Positions 62,539 through 64,000 of a stretch of 64,000 bases of DNA are shown here, one piece after another. The position numbers and the translations under genes are program-made. The first letter of the stretch is position 1, and the number at the start of each line of letters is the position of its first letter. The stretch is from assembly GCA_018881555.1 (NCBI GenBank), contig JACAXG010000061.1, forward strand, positions 3,950,036-4,014,035, read 5' to 3'. The DNA comes from Amblyornis subalaris (lineage: Eukaryota > Chordata > Aves > Passeriformes > Ptilonorhynchidae). The notes beneath the pieces are model-generated. The model did no database searches. It was given only the letters and a program-made list of their open reading frames with translations, and was not told where the DNA came from.

Positions 62539-64000
62539 TTAGTAATTCAGATGCTGCAAGTCAATTGTGGTGAGTGTGTCTGTAAAAAAGTCAAAACTGT
62601 CAGCAGAAATATCTACGGGACTGTCCAGAGATCCTGGCAAACTGGGGGAAACTGCATCTGAAAGCTGTAGGCAGGAATCTGTGGAGAAAACGTTAAAGTC
62701 CTGTAAAGAAGGGACATCTAGGGCCTCAGGACTGTCATTGTTCAGGCCAGCTGCACAGTTCTGGGCCATTGTTGAGAGGCAGTTTTGAACAGTGGGTGAC
62801 TGATGCTGAAAATGTTTCAGATTTTTCTCATTGCTCGTTAAAGGCGAAACGGAGAAAGTTTGGGATTCGCCATTGTGCACATTCTGCGCCTGCTGCTGGG
62901 AGAGGGCATTCTGCTGGAAAGCGTAGCCTTCCCGCTCCAGGAGAGCGCCGGAGACGTTGTTGATGGCTTGCTCGAAGAGGGATTTCTCCTCCTCCTCCTC
63001 CTCTTCCTCCTCCTCCACCGCTTTTTCGGGGTCCTCTAGGTTCTTAAATTTCCCCTCGCTGTTTTGATTCTCCTTGCACTGGGTCTGTCTCTTGTGCTTC
63101 ATCCTCCTGTTCTGGAACCAGACTTTGACTTGTCTCTCAGTCAGATCCAGCAAGGCTGCAATCTCAACCCTCCTTGGTCTACAGAGATACTTGTTGAAAT
63201 GAAATTCTTTCTCTAGCTCCAAAAGCTGGGTGTTGGTGTAAGCCGTCCTCAGGCGCCTAGATCCACCGCTACCGCTATCGGGGATTTCAAGGGGGTCTGT
63301 TAAAAAAGAAAGAAAAAAACAAAAAAAGAAAAACACCACGCCACACACACCCCATAGCATCACCGCCAGAACAGCGAAAGCAAAGACACGGACGCACACA
63401 CAAAACAGATAAATGCACGGATTGAATTTCAGCACCCAGCACATCGCATCCCGGGGGGGTGGGGGGGAGTGCTCTCTCTGCATGTATGTGTCTATGTCTA
63501 TATGTCCATATAGCATAAAATAGCAACTGCAACAAAATGGCCGCCTTTGGATGCAGTAAACCCATTGTGTTGCACTGCTGAGCGCCCGGTGCTGCGTGCC
63601 CCTCGGCCACCTCCACCAAATCGCTGCCTCCGGCTCCTCAACCTCCCCACACCAGAGCAAACTTTATATTAGCCATACCGCAATTTATAATTAATGCATC
63701 AGCTGCTTAGCTGAGCGGGAGCAATCTATCACTCTTCATTACTGTCAAATATCCTAACTCTAGGACGGCGAGACAAGAGAGGTCAGCTCCAACTCAAATA
63801 AATCATCCCGCATTAGGCAAGTTTGGGGAAAGTTTGGGTTTCCACCGAGCCCCGCCAGCTCCGTTCTTCCCGCCCGCCCACCCTCCGCCTCGTCCCCCCG
63901 CGAAGCCGGGGGGATGCGGGGAGCCAAAATAGCGGCCCGGCGGGGCTGGCGGCACGTCTTTGGACTGACCTTTATGGCTGAGGCAGGCAGGTCCAGCGGC
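62539..64000 (-). CDS. HOXA2: Homeobox protein HOXA2, 3' part (5' end beyond window)
   Basis: This is a paralog-group-2 (proboscipedia-type) nuclear transcription factor, the selector of second branchial arch identity and a regulator of anterior hindbrain. Exon 1 reaches only 64000..63970 (31 nt; encodes [10 protein letters not shown] plus one base), with donor AAAG|GTCAGT. Exon 2 is 63296..62539 (758 nt), with acceptor TTAACAG|AC, and the joining codon is Asp. The visible part codes 262 residues. Human HOXA2 is 376, so about 115 N-terminal residues, including the YPWM hexapeptide, lie outside. The homeodomain is at visible residues 23-82, with VWFQN around 69-73. The C-terminus, with the conserved [22 protein letters not shown] and [10 protein letters not shown] blocks, is intact. 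A run of ten Glu (visible residues 105-114) is longer than in the human protein. Confidence 0.98.
62986..63015 (-). repeat. HOXA2: Poly-glutamate codon run in HOXA2
   Basis: Ten consecutive Glu codons (nine GAG and one GAA) follow Ala-Val after the homeodomain. The human protein has a shorter, interrupted acidic stretch (EEDEEE) at this place. The near-pure GAG run suggests recent triplet expansion. Confidence 0.9.
63297..63969 (-). other. HOXA2: HOXA2 intron 1
   Basis: The 673-nt GT-AG intron has a strong polypyrimidine tract of about 40 bases before the acceptor (plus-strand A-rich run 63301-63335). A G-rich stretch lies at about 63453-63468. The exon 1-proximal end is CpG-rich. It contains the HOX/PBX and MEIS sites listed separately. 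Confidence 0.93.
63694..63747. promoter_or_regulatory. HOXA2: HOXA2 intronic HOX/PBX-MEIS element (rhombomere 4 type)
   Basis: Two minus-strand HOX/PBX sites, TGATGCAT (63694-63701) and TGATAGAT (63724-63731), are followed by a MEIS/PREP half-site CTGTCA (63742-63747) ten bases beyond the second. The Hoxa2 intron in mouse and chick is reported to hold a rhombomere 4 enhancer built from HOX/PBX and PREP/MEIS sites, under Hoxb1 and Hoxa2 control. Motif type, order and location agree, but the match to the described element was made from memory, not alignment. Confidence 0.6.

Noticed and set aside
63297..63660. In-frame upstream extension of the HOXA2 homeobox exon to 63660
   Set aside because: The extension is intron. 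A strong polypyrimidine tract and AG precede 63296, and the true upstream codons are in exon 1 ending at 63970.

Overview
This window is a vertebrate chromosome segment, most likely from a bird. It carries the anterior (3') end of the HOXA cluster: the complete two-exon HOXA1 gene and the 3' part of HOXA2, both on the minus strand. About 56 kb of non-coding flank lies beyond HOXA1. The bird/sauropsid assignment rests on the HOX protein sequences, which are clearly amniote. It also rests on a CR1 LINE 3' end with its ATTCTRTG-type tail near 25.0 kb, on the very low repeat density, and on the compact introns (about 0.4 and 0.7 kb).

Layout. From 1 to about 50.3 kb is an AT-rich, CpG-poor gene desert. 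The open frames there are short, scattered and unlike known proteins, and I call no gene. It contains one clear CR1 insertion, one probable older CR1-type relic, a long GGAA microsatellite, a small isolated CpG-containing stretch near 42.6-43.1 kb, and single motifs or blocks that could belong to distal HOXA enhancers. In mammals the next gene on this side is SKAP2; nothing resembling it is visible here. From about 50.4 kb the base composition changes: CpG stays frequent even in AT-rich stretches up to the end of the window, as expected for the unmethylated HOX domain. Between 50.6 and 53.5 kb lie several CpG-rich segments and then the clearest regulatory element, a perfect DR5 retinoic acid response element at 53303-53319. 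It lies about 3 kb beyond the HOXA1 stop codon and corresponds to the known Hoxa1 3' RARE.

HOXA1 occupies 56365-57765 (coding) with a 3'UTR to about 55.28 kb. Its promoter CpG island extends to about 59.1 kb. The 4.8 kb between HOXA1 and HOXA2 has no convincing protein gene; in mammals the plus-strand lncRNA HOTAIRM1 starts here. HOXA2 exon 2, with homeobox and stop, is at 62539-63296. Its intron (63297-63969) carries HOX/PBX and MEIS/PREP-type sites, and the last 31 bases of exon 1 reach the window edge.

How it works together: retinoic acid acting at the 3' RARE is the established early trigger of HOXA1. HOXA1 and HOXA2 proteins, with PBX and MEIS/PREP partners, then pattern the hindbrain and the neural crest of the second arch. 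The sites in the HOXA1 and HOXA2 introns fit known cross- and auto-regulation. I found no undescribed genetic system. The points most worth a second look are the CpG/composition boundary near 50.4 kb, the isolated CpG patch near 42.8 kb, a perfect PBX-MEIS decamer at 37.17 kb, a three-copy 16-bp tandem repeat at 40.5 kb, a 10-residue glutamate run in HOXA2, and a miR-99/100-type site just before the HOXA1 poly(A) signal.
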